A stretch of DNA of 64,000 nt from positions 2,728,001 to 2,792,000 of the forward strand of contig CAWIMX010000001.1 of assembly GCA_963837345.1 (NCBI GenBank), given 5' to 3'. The position numbers and the translations under genes were made by a program. Under the pieces are notes generated by a model. That model searched no databases. It was not told where the DNA came from and worked only from the letters and a program-made list of their open reading frames with translations. Of the stretch, positions 1 through 8,403 are shown one piece after another (the first letter of the stretch is position 1; every line of letters starts with the position of its first letter). This stretch comes from CAWIMX01 sp963837345. GTDB lineage: Bacteria > Acidobacteriota > Vicinamibacteria > Vicinamibacterales > CAVVIG01.

Positions 1-161
1 ATCCCGGGGGCATTCTTGAAGAAGTTGGGCACCGCCTCGTGCGGGATCACCGGAACGTTGGTCGCCGTGGCCTTGCTCTGGGCAGCCACCGGGCGCCAGG
101 TGAGCGAGACGACCCCGGCCAGAGCGACGAGCGCCACCAAGAGCGTGAGAGCGCGCTTCAT
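1..161 (-). CDS. Secreted protein, N-terminal part only, probably beta-propeller family
   Basis: Only the first 53 codons are inside the window; the gene runs off the left edge. It starts with ATG behind a good ribosome site (GGAGG, five bases upstream). Residues 1-27 are a signal peptide: a basic start, a long run of Leu, Val and Ala, then Ala-Ala-Gln as a likely cleavage site. The mature start, with VPVIPHEAVPNFFKNAPG, resembles secreted six-bladed beta-propeller (NHL or amidating-lyase-like) proteins common in Acidobacteriota. A second propeller protein lies at 21373-22476. The family call is inference from a short stretch; secretion is much surer. Confidence 0.5.
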   Translation of the reverse strand, partial: MKRALTLLVALVALAGVVSLTWRPVAAQSKATATNVPVIPHEAVPNFFKNAPG

Positions 162-255
162 TACAGCCTCCAAGCGCAGCCGGATCGGCCACGACCGTTC
201 CCGGGAATCTATCACAGCAGGGGGATCGGCGTCCCCGCCGAGACGCGAAAGCGGC

Positions 256-2776
256 TCAATCCCGCCTGAGCGCCGCGACCGGCTCGATCCGCCCCGCGCG
301 CAGGGCGGGAACCAGAGCCGCGCATGCGCACGCGGCGACGATGGCCAGCAGGCTTGCGGCGTACGCCACCGGATCGAACAGACGCACGGTCGACCCGATT
401 TGCTCCGCTGCGGGCGTCGCCAGCAGCACGGCGCCCAGCGCGGCCGTGAGGCTGCTCCCGACGAGGAGCCCGAGGCCGACGGGGCGGGCCTGCTGGGCCA
501 GCACGAGCAGGGCGATGCGGCGGCGGGTGGCGCCGAGCGCCATGCGCACGCCGATCTCCCTGGTCCGCTGTTCGACGAGATAGGAGAGCACGCCGAACAA
601 CCCCGACACCGTCAGCAGAAGCGCCAGCGCTCCGAGCGCCAGCGTCAGCCAGAAGGGAATCTCCAGCAGGTAGGCTTCCGTGCCCGCGAACGCCTGCAGC
701 GTCGAGACCTCGCCCATGTTGGGATCGATCGCCGCCATCCGATCGACGAGCGCGCGGCGTGCGCCCTCGGCGTCGCCGCGCACGCGCAGCGTCAGCGAGG
801 TCCTGGCCGCCTCGGCGCTGATCGGCATGTAGACGCCGGCGCCACCCAGCCTCATGCCGCCGAGCCGAAAGCCCGCCACGTCCCGGGCGACGCCAACGAC
901 CACGACGCTGCGCGCGAGCCGCAGCGGGTCGTCGGGCTCCCTCGGCCCGCTCGCCCCTTCGGCTTCCCTCGAGGCGGCCGGGTCCGGCCCGAGCCGCAGG
1001 ACCTGGCCGAGCGGGTCCATGCCCGGCCACAGCTGGCGCGCCGTGGTTTCCGACACGACCGCCACCGCGGCGCCGGCGCTGCGCTCGGTCTCGGCGAAGC
1101 CGCGTCCGCGCACGAGATCGATGCCGAGAACGCCGAAGTACTCCGGCGAGACGAACTGGTACGTGACCGTCGACTTGCCGCTCGCGCCTTCCGCCGACGC
1201 GGGGGATCCGCCCAGTCCGCCCATGAAGCTCGGCCACGAGGCCGCAACGGAGGCGACCAGCGGCTCGCTCTTCACCGCCTCGAGGATGGCCTCGCGCCTC
1301 TGCTCGTTCAGGACGCCGACAGTGACGATCCCGTCCGTGCGGACGCCGGGATCGACGGCAGCTGCCGCCCACGCGCTGCGCAGGAACACGGCAGCGCAGA
1401 CCAGGAGCAGCGCGGATCCGGTCACCTGCAGCGCGACGAGCAGATCGCGGGCGCGGCCGGGACGGGCATCGCGCACGACCTCGCCGCGAATCGCCTGCAG
1501 CGGCTCGACGCGCGTGGCCTGAAGCGCCGGCGCGAGCGCGAAGAGCAGGGTCGTGACCATGGCGCCGCCAACCAGGAACAGCGCGACCCGCCAGTCGGCC
1601 GAGGGCACCGCGACACGAAGGCTGCCGATATCCGGCGGGAACGTGCTGATCGCCGTATAGACGACGGCCTTGAGCACGATCCGCGAGATGACGAAGCCGA
1701 GCGCGGCGGATACCAGGGTGAGGAGCAGCCCTTCGGTGAGCAGCTGCAGCACGACGCGGCGCCGCGACGCGCCCATCGCCAGCCGGATGCCGATCTCGCG
1801 CTGCCGCACGACCCCGCGCGCGAGCAGCAGGTTGGCCACGTTCGCGCATGCCGATCATCAGGATGAGACCGAAGGCAAAGAACAGCGGCATGAACAGCAG
1901 CAGGGTGTCGGTCGACAGCGGGGCCGTGCCCGACCTCTGTTCGAGCACGACGTTCGTGACGGGCCGATCGACCCCGCGTTGAGCCGCGTGCCGCGAGTCC
2001 CATGCGAGAAGCCGCGCGTACGCCTGATCGCGCGACACACCGGGCCGCAGCCGCCCGACGATATTCAGGAAGTCGGGGCCGGCGCCCCGCTCGCCGATCG
2101 GGCCGAACCGGTCGCGGAGCGAGAGCGGCGCCCAGAAATCCGGCGCGGCGACGACCTCGAGCCCTCGAAAGCCTTCCGGCATCACGCCGACGACGTGGGC
2201 CTGGGATCCGTTCAGCAGCACGGTGCGGCCGACCAGGCCGGGGTCGCCCGCGAAATGCTGCGTCCAGGCGCGATGGCTCAGCACCACGACCGGAGGGCGG
2301 CCCGGTTCGTCGTCGGCCGGAGTGAAGGTGCGTCCGCGCGCGGCGTCGACACCGAGAACCTGGAAGAAGTTCCCCGTGACGAGCCGGCCCTCCCTCCTGC
2401 TGCCGTCGATAAAGCCGTTGATGTCCGGCGTCGATGCGAAGGTATCGGAGAACAGCTCCGTCTCGCGGACGAGCGAGTCGTATTCCGCGCGTGTGAAGCC
2501 CCGGAACTCGTCGCTGGCCGATCGCGCTCGGCCGACTCCGAACAGCTCGTGCGGATTGCGCACCTCGTCGACGCGAAAGATGGAGGCGTTGAGCAGCGTG
2601 AAGGCGACGGCCACCAGCCCCAGGCCCAGCCCGACCGTCGTCACGATCGTCAGGGCCGCCAGCGGCGCCCGACGGAACGAGCGACCGGCGTAGCGGATGT
2701 CCCGCACCACGTTGTCGAGCAGTCCCGTGCGGCCCACGTCGCGGCATTCCTCCCCGGACTGACGGCGACGGCTCAC
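256..2776 (-). pseudogene. ADOP-type ABC permease (MacB-PCD/FtsX), broken by one extra base
   Basis: The two parts together encode an ABC-associated permease of about 840 residues. The upstream part (from 2776) holds the N-terminal membrane helix, the MacB-type periplasmic domain and the first FtsX helix ending in LILMIG. The downstream part (256 to about 1839) resumes with ANLLLARGVVRQREIGIRLA and carries the remaining helices and the second FtsX domain. The expected junction GGC-TGC-GCG reads GGC-A-TGC-GCG, so one extra base near 1849 breaks the frame. This is either a real lesion or an assembly error. The start is uncertain: GTG at 2776 or GTG at 2737, which has GGGGAGG upstream. Such permeases act with a MacB-like ATPase; none is adjacent. 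Confidence 0.85.
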
Positions 2777-2864
2777 GCCGCCTCGTTGCAGATGGTCACA
2801 CGGAGGAGACGGAGCCGCCGTCTCGAAAGTTCGAGGCCTTGTCAGGAAGCCGGGACCAGAACGC

Positions 2865-3623
2865 CTACACGGTGCGCCGCGGCAGGCTCACGAGAAACGC
2901 GATGGTCGCGAACACGACGATGAGCGGACCACTCTCGCGGCCGAGCCACGCCGCCGTCGTCGTCCCCGCCAGGGTGGCCGCCACGGCGATGGCGACGGCC
3001 ACGGCGAGCATGCCGTTCAGATTCCGCGCCACGCGCTTGGCGGTGGCCGCCGGAATGATGATGAGGGCGCCCATCAGCAGGACGCCCAGGTAGCGCAGCC
3101 CGAGCGCGATCGTCAGCGCGAAGACCTGCAGGTACAGCAGATTCAGGCGGCGCACGTTGATCCCCGACGTGCGGGCGACGTCGGGCGACACGAGCGCCAC
3201 CACCAGGCTGTTCCGCCGGCTGACGATGAAGAAGACGATGACGGCGGCCGCGACGAAGCCGAACACGAGCTCGAGTGTGCCGGGGGCGCCAGTACCGCCG
3301 AACAGGGCATCGATCAGGTCCTCGCCCGACGTGATCAGGCTGCCCACGGCCAGCGCCACCGAGAAGACGATGCCGATCACGGCCTCGGTGGCGGCCCGCG
3401 TGCGCTCCTCGAGCGCCCAGACGAGGAGGGCGCCGAAGAACAGCATCGCGACGGCGCCGGCGAGTGGATTGATCCGCAGGGCGAGCGCGATGCCGATGCC
3501 GGGCAGCGCGACATGCGACAGCGGGTCGGCGGCGAGCGCCATGCGGCGCATCACCGCGAAGCAGCCGACGAGTCCCGAGGCCACGGCCATCGCGACCGCC
3601 AGCAGCAGGGCCTCAGTGGTCAT
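2865..3623 (-). CDS. Metal ABC transporter permease (ZnuB/MntB type)
   Basis: A 252-residue integral membrane protein of the ABC-3 family that imports divalent metal such as zinc or manganese. It has about eight hydrophobic segments. The early stretch GLVGCFAVMRRMALAADPLSHVALPG is typical of the family, as is the late GLRYLGVLLMGALIIIPAATA. The reading frame overlaps the end of the ATPase gene by 11 bases, so the two are translationally coupled. No solute-binding protein gene and no Zur or MntR regulator lies next to them, so the metal cannot be named. The family call is firm. Confidence 0.9.
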   Translation of the reverse strand: MTTEALLLAVAMAVASGLVGCFAVMRRMALAADPLSHVALPGIGIALALRINPLAGAVAMLFFGALLVWALEERTRAATEAVIGIVFSVALAVGSLITSGEDLIDALFGGTGAPGTLELVFGFVAAAVIVFFIVSRRNSLVVALVSPDVARTSGINVRRLNLLYLQVFALTIALGLRYLGVLLMGALIIIPAATAKRVARNLNGMLAVAVAIAVAATLAGTTTAAWLGRESGPLIVVFATIAFLVSLPRRTV

Positions 3624-4308
3624 GAATGTGGTACTCGATCGGGCTCCCGTACAGCTCGTGGAGGCGGTCGGGGGTGAGGATCGCCTGCGGCGGCCCGAGG
3701 CACGCCTGCGCGCGATTCAGGCAGAGCACGTTCGTGGCATATCGATACACCACGGTCAGCTCGTGCGAGATGAAGAGCACCGTCAGGCCGCGGTCCCGCT
3801 GCAGGCGGCGCACCAGCTCGTTCAGCTGCTCCTGGCCCGGCTCGTCCACGCCCGCCGTGGGCTCGTCGAGCAGCAGCACGGTGGGATTGCCGGCGATCGC
3901 GAACGCGATCAGCAGCCGCTGGAACTGCCCGCCCGACAGCACGCCGATCGGCTGGTTGGCGACCTCCCCCGGAATCCCGACGAGCGCGAGGATGCGGGCG
4001 ATGTCGGCGACGTCGCCGCGGGCGAGCGTCGTGCGCGCGCGGAGAAAATCCAGCCCGGTGATCGGGACGTCGCGCTCGAGATCGAGCTTCTGGGGCACGT
4101 ACCCGATCCGCGTGCCGGCCGCCCACCGGATCGTGCCGCCGTACGGAATGGCGCCGATGAGCGCGCGGAACAGCACCGTCTTGCCGGCGCCGTTCGGACC
4201 GAGGATGGCGAGGGACGTGGCCGGCTCCACGACGAAGCTCAGATCGCTCAGCACGGAGGTCGCGCCGAATCGGACAGAAAGACTGCGCACCTCGAGGATG
4301 GGGTCCAC
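3613..4308 (-). CDS. Metal ABC transporter ATP-binding protein (ZnuC/MntA type)
   Basis: A 231-residue ATPase that powers the permease encoded just downstream. Visible motifs are Walker A GPNGAGKT (near residue 38), a Q-loop in GYVPQKLDL, the signature LSGGQFQR, Walker B VLLLDEPTAGVD and the switch histidine in FISHELTVV. The C-terminus is rich in His (IEYHIHDH), which could bind metal, but this is speculation. The start is GTG at 4308 with no clear Shine-Dalgarno sequence. It is the first gene of a two-gene unit whose binding protein must be encoded elsewhere. Confidence 0.92.
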   Translation of the reverse strand: MDPILEVRSLSVRFGATSVLSDLSFVVEPATSLAILGPNGAGKTVLFRALIGAIPYGGTIRWAAGTRIGYVPQKLDLERDVPITGLDFLRARTTLARGDVADIARILALVGIPGEVANQPIGVLSGGQFQRLLIAFAIAGNPTVLLLDEPTAGVDEPGQEQLNELVRRLQRDRGLTVLFISHELTVVYRYATNVLCLNRAQACLGPPQAILTPDRLHELYGSPIEYHIHDH

Positions 4309-4326
4309 GCAGACAGCACGTTAACA

Positions 4327-4366
4327 TGTTCCAACGGTTCGAATGGTTCGAATGGTTCGAATTGCT
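4327..4366. repeat. Tandem 9-bp repeat GGTTCGAAT
   Basis: Three near-perfect copies of GGTTCGAAT lie in the short spacer between the metal ATPase gene and the amidohydrolase gene. They are followed by degenerate relatives on to about 4440, such as GTTTGAACTG and GTGGAACCCTTGGAACTG. The motif is self-complementary in part (TTCGAA). Other spacers in this window hold similar 9-bp repeats, so it looks like a spacer-type microsatellite rather than a coding feature. Confidence 0.75.
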
Positions 4367-4435
4367 CTCTGAGCCGTTTGAACTGCCGCACCATCAACAC
4401 CATTAGAACCGTCGAAGTGGAACCCTTGGAACTGT

Positions 4436-6091
4436 CTACTGCCCTCCCGATTGCGCCGGCATCGGCGGCGGGTAGGGCACGCCGAGCTGCTCGAGGTACG
4501 TCTTGTACTTCGTCGGATCGTAGTAGTGCTTCTGCAGCTCCGGCCGGAACTTGTCCATCGTCGCCTTGTTCAACCAGATCGCCGGCTTGTCGCCGGGTCT
4601 GATGAGCGGCTGGTATTTGCGATCCTTCGTCTGCACGTTGTCGAAGTAGTCGTGCGCGTCGCGCACGAGGTCGGGGCGCAGCAGCAGGTCGATGATCGTC
4701 ATGGCGTGGACCTTGGCGCCCTGGGTCACGCCCTTGTGCGCGACCGGTGTGGCGCTGGCCACGGCAGCCGTCCAGTTGTGCGTGATGGACCCGGGAATGT
4801 TCGCGGGGAAGCTGAGCCTCGCGGTCGGCACGTTCCACATGATGTCGCCGATGTCGTCGGAGGGCCCGCCGGATTTCTCGCTGTCGGGGATCGACACCTG
4901 GCCCCGCAGCGTCGTCGACACCTCGGTCACGAGCCCGCGCTCGGGTGCCCCCCGCGCGCGCTGGAACGCGCGCGCGAACTGCTGGTCGGCCTCGCTCCAC
5001 TTCGGCATGCCGACCTGGATGATGTTGGCCTGCATGGCCTCCGAGAGCGGACGGTTCCCGTGCCCTGGCCACGCCGATCCGAGCACCCGCGAGTCGACCG
5101 TCGTCCCGGTCATCATGGCGGCCGCCTTTGCCATCGTGTCGCCCGCCTCCCACAGCTCCTTGATGTGGTCGAAATCGAGCTCACGGAAGTAGTACCAGAC
5201 CGCGGCGTGCGGCGGCACGACGTTCGGCTGGTCGCCGCCGTCGGTGATCACATAGTGGGAGCGCTGCTGCGTGCGGAGGTGCTCGCGCTTGAAGTTCCAG
5301 CCGACGTCCATCAGCTCGACGGCGTCGAGCGCGCTCCTGCCGGCCCAGGGCGCCGCGGCCGCATGCGAGGCTTCGCCCGTGAACATGTACTCGACCGAGA
5401 CGAGGCCGGTGCCGCCGCCGTCACCCCAGCTCGTGCTCAGGTTGCTGCCGACGTGCGCGTAGAGCACGGCGTCCACGTCCTTGAAGAGTCCCGCCCGGAC
5501 GAAATAGGCCTTGGTGCCGAGGTCTTCCTCGGCGATGCCGGGCCAGAGCATCAGCGTGCCCGGCAGGTGCTCGCGTTCCATGATCGCCTTCGCGGCCAGC
5601 GCGGCGGTCACGATCAGCCCCTGGCCGCCGTTGTGGCCTTCGCCGTGCCCGGGCGCGCCCGGCACGATCTCCTGGCGCGTCACCACGCCCGGCGTCTGAT
5701 TGGCCGTCGGCACGCAGTCTTCGTCGGTGCCGAGCGCAATCACCGGCCGGCCCGATCCCCAGCGTGCCACCCAGGCCGACGGAACGTCGGCGACGCCCCG
5801 CTGAACGGTGAAGCCCTCTTTCTCCAGGATGCCGGTCACGTACTTCTGCGTCTCGAATTCCTGAAATCCAAGCTCGCTGAAGCTGAAGATCTCGTCGACC
5901 ATCTGTTGGGTCAGGTCGCGCCGCTTCTCGACCTCGGCCACGACGTCGCGCTTCAACTGCTCCAGGCGCGGATCCGCCGGAGGCGCGGGAACGGGCGCGC
6001 CCGCGCCGCCGCGGCCGCGCTGCGCGTTCACGCCGAGACTCATACTGACGACGGCGATTCCGGCTGCCGAGAGAAAGGCCAACCTACGCAT
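4436..6091 (-). CDS. Secreted M20-type amidohydrolase (AbgB-like)
   Basis: A 551-residue hydrolase resembling the p-aminobenzoyl-glutamate hydrolase subunit B group of the M20 metallopeptidase family, which cleaves amide bonds using two metal ions. Residues 1-23 form a signal peptide ending in VNA-QRG, so it acts outside the cytoplasm. Family marks are SELGFQEFET near residue 72, GHGEGHNGGQG (metal-binding His), the glutamate pair in WPGIAEEDLG, the dimerisation-domain start FTGEASHAAAAPWAGRSALD, and GGPSDDIGDIMWNVPTA. The substrate is unknown. The ATG is followed by a basic MRRL start and preceded by CCTGGAGGGT-like sequence, a good ribosome site. Confidence 0.88.
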   Translation of the reverse strand: MRRLAFLSAAGIAVVSMSLGVNAQRGRGGAGAPVPAPPADPRLEQLKRDVVAEVEKRRDLTQQMVDEIFSFSELGFQEFETQKYVTGILEKEGFTVQRGVADVPSAWVARWGSGRPVIALGTDEDCVPTANQTPGVVTRQEIVPGAPGHGEGHNGGQGLIVTAALAAKAIMEREHLPGTLMLWPGIAEEDLGTKAYFVRAGLFKDVDAVLYAHVGSNLSTSWGDGGGTGLVSVEYMFTGEASHAAAAPWAGRSALDAVELMDVGWNFKREHLRTQQRSHYVITDGGDQPNVVPPHAAVWYYFRELDFDHIKELWEAGDTMAKAAAMMTGTTVDSRVLGSAWPGHGNRPLSEAMQANIIQVGMPKWSEADQQFARAFQRARGAPERGLVTEVSTTLRGQVSIPDSEKSGGPSDDIGDIMWNVPTARLSFPANIPGSITHNWTAAVASATPVAHKGVTQGAKVHAMTIIDLLLRPDLVRDAHDYFDNVQTKDRKYQPLIRPGDKPAIWLNKATMDKFRPELQKHYYDPTKYKTYLEQLGVPYPPPMPAQSGGQ

Positions 6092-6126
6092 GTGTACCCT
6101 CCAGGAGAAATCGCGGATGAGGCATC

Positions 6127-7047
6127 CTACCGCCGTTCGGCCCCCCCTGATGCACTGAACAGCCGGTCGAAGTTCTCTGAAAAGATCTTCCGCTGGGTGC
6201 CGGCCTCCACGCCGAGCTCATCGAGCACGGTCCGCTGGGCGCCATGGATCACCTGGCGCCAGCCCCGCGGGAAGTTCGAGGAGTCGGTGCCGAAGAGAAT
6301 GCGATCCGGGCCGGCAACGGTCAGCGCGCGCCGGAAGACTTCCGTCAGGGTCAGCCCGGGGACGTATTTGACCCAGCCGTTCGAGCTCGAGCTGTCGAAG
6401 ACGATCGACGGGCAGGCGTCGGCGGCCATGAGCGCCTCGCGGAAGAACCCGGCCCCGAAGTGGGGAATGACGACCGGCACGCCGGGAAAGCGGACGGCCG
6501 TCGCCGCCAGCGTCAGCGGATCGCCCAGCCGGAAGTCGAACAGGGACGACAGTCCGAGCTTCGTGCGCGCCTCGATCGACAGGTAGCCGCAGTGGCCGAA
6601 CACGGCGCCGCCGCGCGCCGCGGCGATCTCGAAGATCCGGACGACGCGTTCATGGTCGTAGGGATAGCGGTGCATCGCCGGAAACAGGCAGACGCAGCGG
6701 AGGCCCAGCTCGTCGAAGGCGCGTGCCACGCGTTCGAGCGCGTCGAATTCCAGCGGGTTGACCGCGAAGTAGCCGACGAAGCGGGACGGATGTCGAGCGA
6801 CGGCCGCGGCGACCGATTCCTCGTCGCCGGGCACGCTCGCCATCAGCGCGGCTCGCGACACGCCGTGGTCGTCGAGCTCGCGCGCCCACCGATCGGCCAG
6901 CGCTTCGGGCGAGGCGGGCAGCTCCCACTCGAGCTCGGCGGCGACCTCGCCGGCCGTTCGTCCGGAGGGTCCGCCTCTCGGGTCGGCCCCGAGTGCCGCG
7001 AAGAAGCGCGTCGAGAAGAAGTGGCAGTGGGCGTCGTGAAGAGTCAT
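6127..7047 (-). CDS. Amidohydrolase-family (TIM-barrel) protein
   Basis: A cytoplasmic protein of 306 residues in the amidohydrolase-2 group, which includes ACMSD-like decarboxylases and lactone hydrolases. The N-terminus has the metal site HDAHCHFF. Later come FGHCGY, VVIPHFGAG and FGTDSSNFPRGW, which supply the further His and the conserved Asp of a TIM-barrel metalloenzyme. Its start lies 35 bases downstream of the M20 gene's neighbour block, on the same strand as the surrounding genes. The substrate cannot be deduced from the sequence. Confidence 0.8.
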   Translation of the reverse strand: MTLHDAHCHFFSTRFFAALGADPRGGPSGRTAGEVAAELEWELPASPEALADRWARELDDHGVSRAALMASVPGDEESVAAAVARHPSRFVGYFAVNPLEFDALERVARAFDELGLRCVCLFPAMHRYPYDHERVVRIFEIAAARGGAVFGHCGYLSIEARTKLGLSSLFDFRLGDPLTLAATAVRFPGVPVVIPHFGAGFFREALMAADACPSIVFDSSSSNGWVKYVPGLTLTEVFRRALTVAGPDRILFGTDSSNFPRGWRQVIHGAQRTVLDELGVEAGTQRKIFSENFDRLFSASGGAERR

Positions 7048-7066
7048 CGTGATGGGCGAATGGGCC

Positions 7067-8389
7067 CTAGAAGGAGTAGTCGAGGCCGACGAGCGGCGTG
7101 ACCTTGTCGCGAAGGCCGTGGTGGTCGAGCGACACCAGCACGTTCACATCGAGCAGCAGCCGCTGCAGCAGATTGGCCTTCATGCCGACCGCGCCGGTCA
7201 ACGTGTTGTAGGAGTCCTCGCCGAACGTGATGTTGGGGAACACCGACTTGCCATCGAGCGCGTGAAACTCCTCGGACCGGAGGCGCTCGGCCTTGATGAC
7301 ATACCGGCCGAGCAGATCGAAGGCGAGCGTCAGCCGGGAATTCACGCTCGTGTCGGCGCCGACGGCGTAGTCGACGGTGTCGGGAAAGTCGGCGAGCTGC
7401 CCGCTCGCCGGATCGCCCGAGAGCACGCTCAATCCGTTCCACGTGTAGCCGGCGTTGACGTGCGGCGACACCGGGTCGAAGGCCGCCGACCAGACCACGA
7501 ACGGCGCGATCCCGACGGTTCCCGTGCCCAGCAGGTTCATCTCGTCTCCGGTCGGCAGCCGCACGTCGAGGCCCGCCGCGAGTCCCATCGCGTCGCGCCG
7601 GAACGCCGTCCCCTTCACGCGCATCGTCAGATCGCCGATGCCGCTGGCGCTGCCGACGGCCGTGAAGATCCGCTCGTTGCCCACCTCGCCGTCCGCCTGA
7701 ATGTAGTAGTGCGTCAGCGGATTCGTCGTGCCCAGGCGCCGGATGGTGGCGTGGGACACGACCTTCAGATTCGTGGTCAGCACCGGCAGCGCCAGGGACA
7801 CGTCGATCCGGTCGGTCGCGCCAATCGACCCGAACAGCGTGAGCTGGTCGACGCTGGCCTTGATGTCGTTGAGCGTGGTGACGACGTCTTCGCGGCCGCC
7901 GAGCAGGAACGCGTTGTCGTGCTGGAAGACGGCCGGGACGTGGCCGAGATCGAGATCTTCGACGGTGTCGAACGTGAAGCGCTGAAAGGCGAAGCCGAAC
8001 GACACGCGGCCGCGGCCAATCGTCTCGGATCGCTCGGTCAGAATGGGCCCGAAGCTCGTCGTCGTGCGCTGAAACACGCCGAGGCTCGGATCGAACCGGT
8101 AGGTGAAGCCCGAGGCGGGCGAGGGCAGCGGCACCGTGACGAGCTGGCTCACCATCGCCGTGCTGAACTGCCCGAAGTCGGCTTGAAAGTCGCTGTTGAA
8201 ATGGGCGCTGTGAGGCTGCTCGCCGGGCAGCGTGGCCATGCTGTCGACGATGAGCCCTCGCGGCCCGTACAAGTCGGTGAACAGCGTGGCGAGATGGGTG
8301 ACCGGCGCGAAGAGGGTGTAGGGGTCCTGCGCCTCGGCTCTCGAGCCGACGGCCAGCACACACAGCATCATCGCCAGAGCGCGAGTCAT
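7067..8389 (-). CDS. Outer-membrane beta-barrel protein, transporter-like
   Basis: A protein of 440 residues with a signal peptide (MTRALAMMLCVLAVGSRAEAQ). Most of the rest alternates polar and hydrophobic residues, and it ends in VGLDYSF, a typical outer-membrane barrel C-terminus with terminal Phe. Motifs such as SFGFAFQRFTFD, DVSLALPVL and AAGLDVRLPTGDE resemble the OmpP1/FadL-like or phenol-degradation (MetA-pathway) outer-membrane proteins. The start at 8389 has GGGAGAG upstream. It lies 14 bases after the kinase gene on the same strand and is probably cotranscribed with it. Its cargo is unknown. Confidence 0.75.
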   Translation of the reverse strand: MTRALAMMLCVLAVGSRAEAQDPYTLFAPVTHLATLFTDLYGPRGLIVDSMATLPGEQPHSAHFNSDFQADFGQFSTAMVSQLVTVPLPSPASGFTYRFDPSLGVFQRTTTSFGPILTERSETIGRGRVSFGFAFQRFTFDTVEDLDLGHVPAVFQHDNAFLLGGREDVVTTLNDIKASVDQLTLFGSIGATDRIDVSLALPVLTTNLKVVSHATIRRLGTTNPLTHYYIQADGEVGNERIFTAVGSASGIGDLTMRVKGTAFRRDAMGLAAGLDVRLPTGDEMNLLGTGTVGIAPFVVWSAAFDPVSPHVNAGYTWNGLSVLSGDPASGQLADFPDTVDYAVGADTSVNSRLTLAFDLLGRYVIKAERLRSEEFHALDGKSVFPNITFGEDSYNTLTGAVGMKANLLQRLLLDVNVLVSLDHHGLRDKVTPLVGLDYSF

Positions 8390-8403
8390 GGGTCTCTCCC
8401 GGC

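Noticed and set aside
16..1866. Long forward open frame over the ADOP gene
   Set aside because: Its product is Arg- and Gln-rich, low-complexity sequence typical of the antisense of a GC-rich gene. The minus-strand frames have clear family motifs.
4327..4366. GGTTCGAAT copies resemble the T-arm of a tRNA
   Set aside because: The same word is repeated in tandem with no acceptor, D or anticodon stems around it. It is a spacer repeat, not a tRNA.
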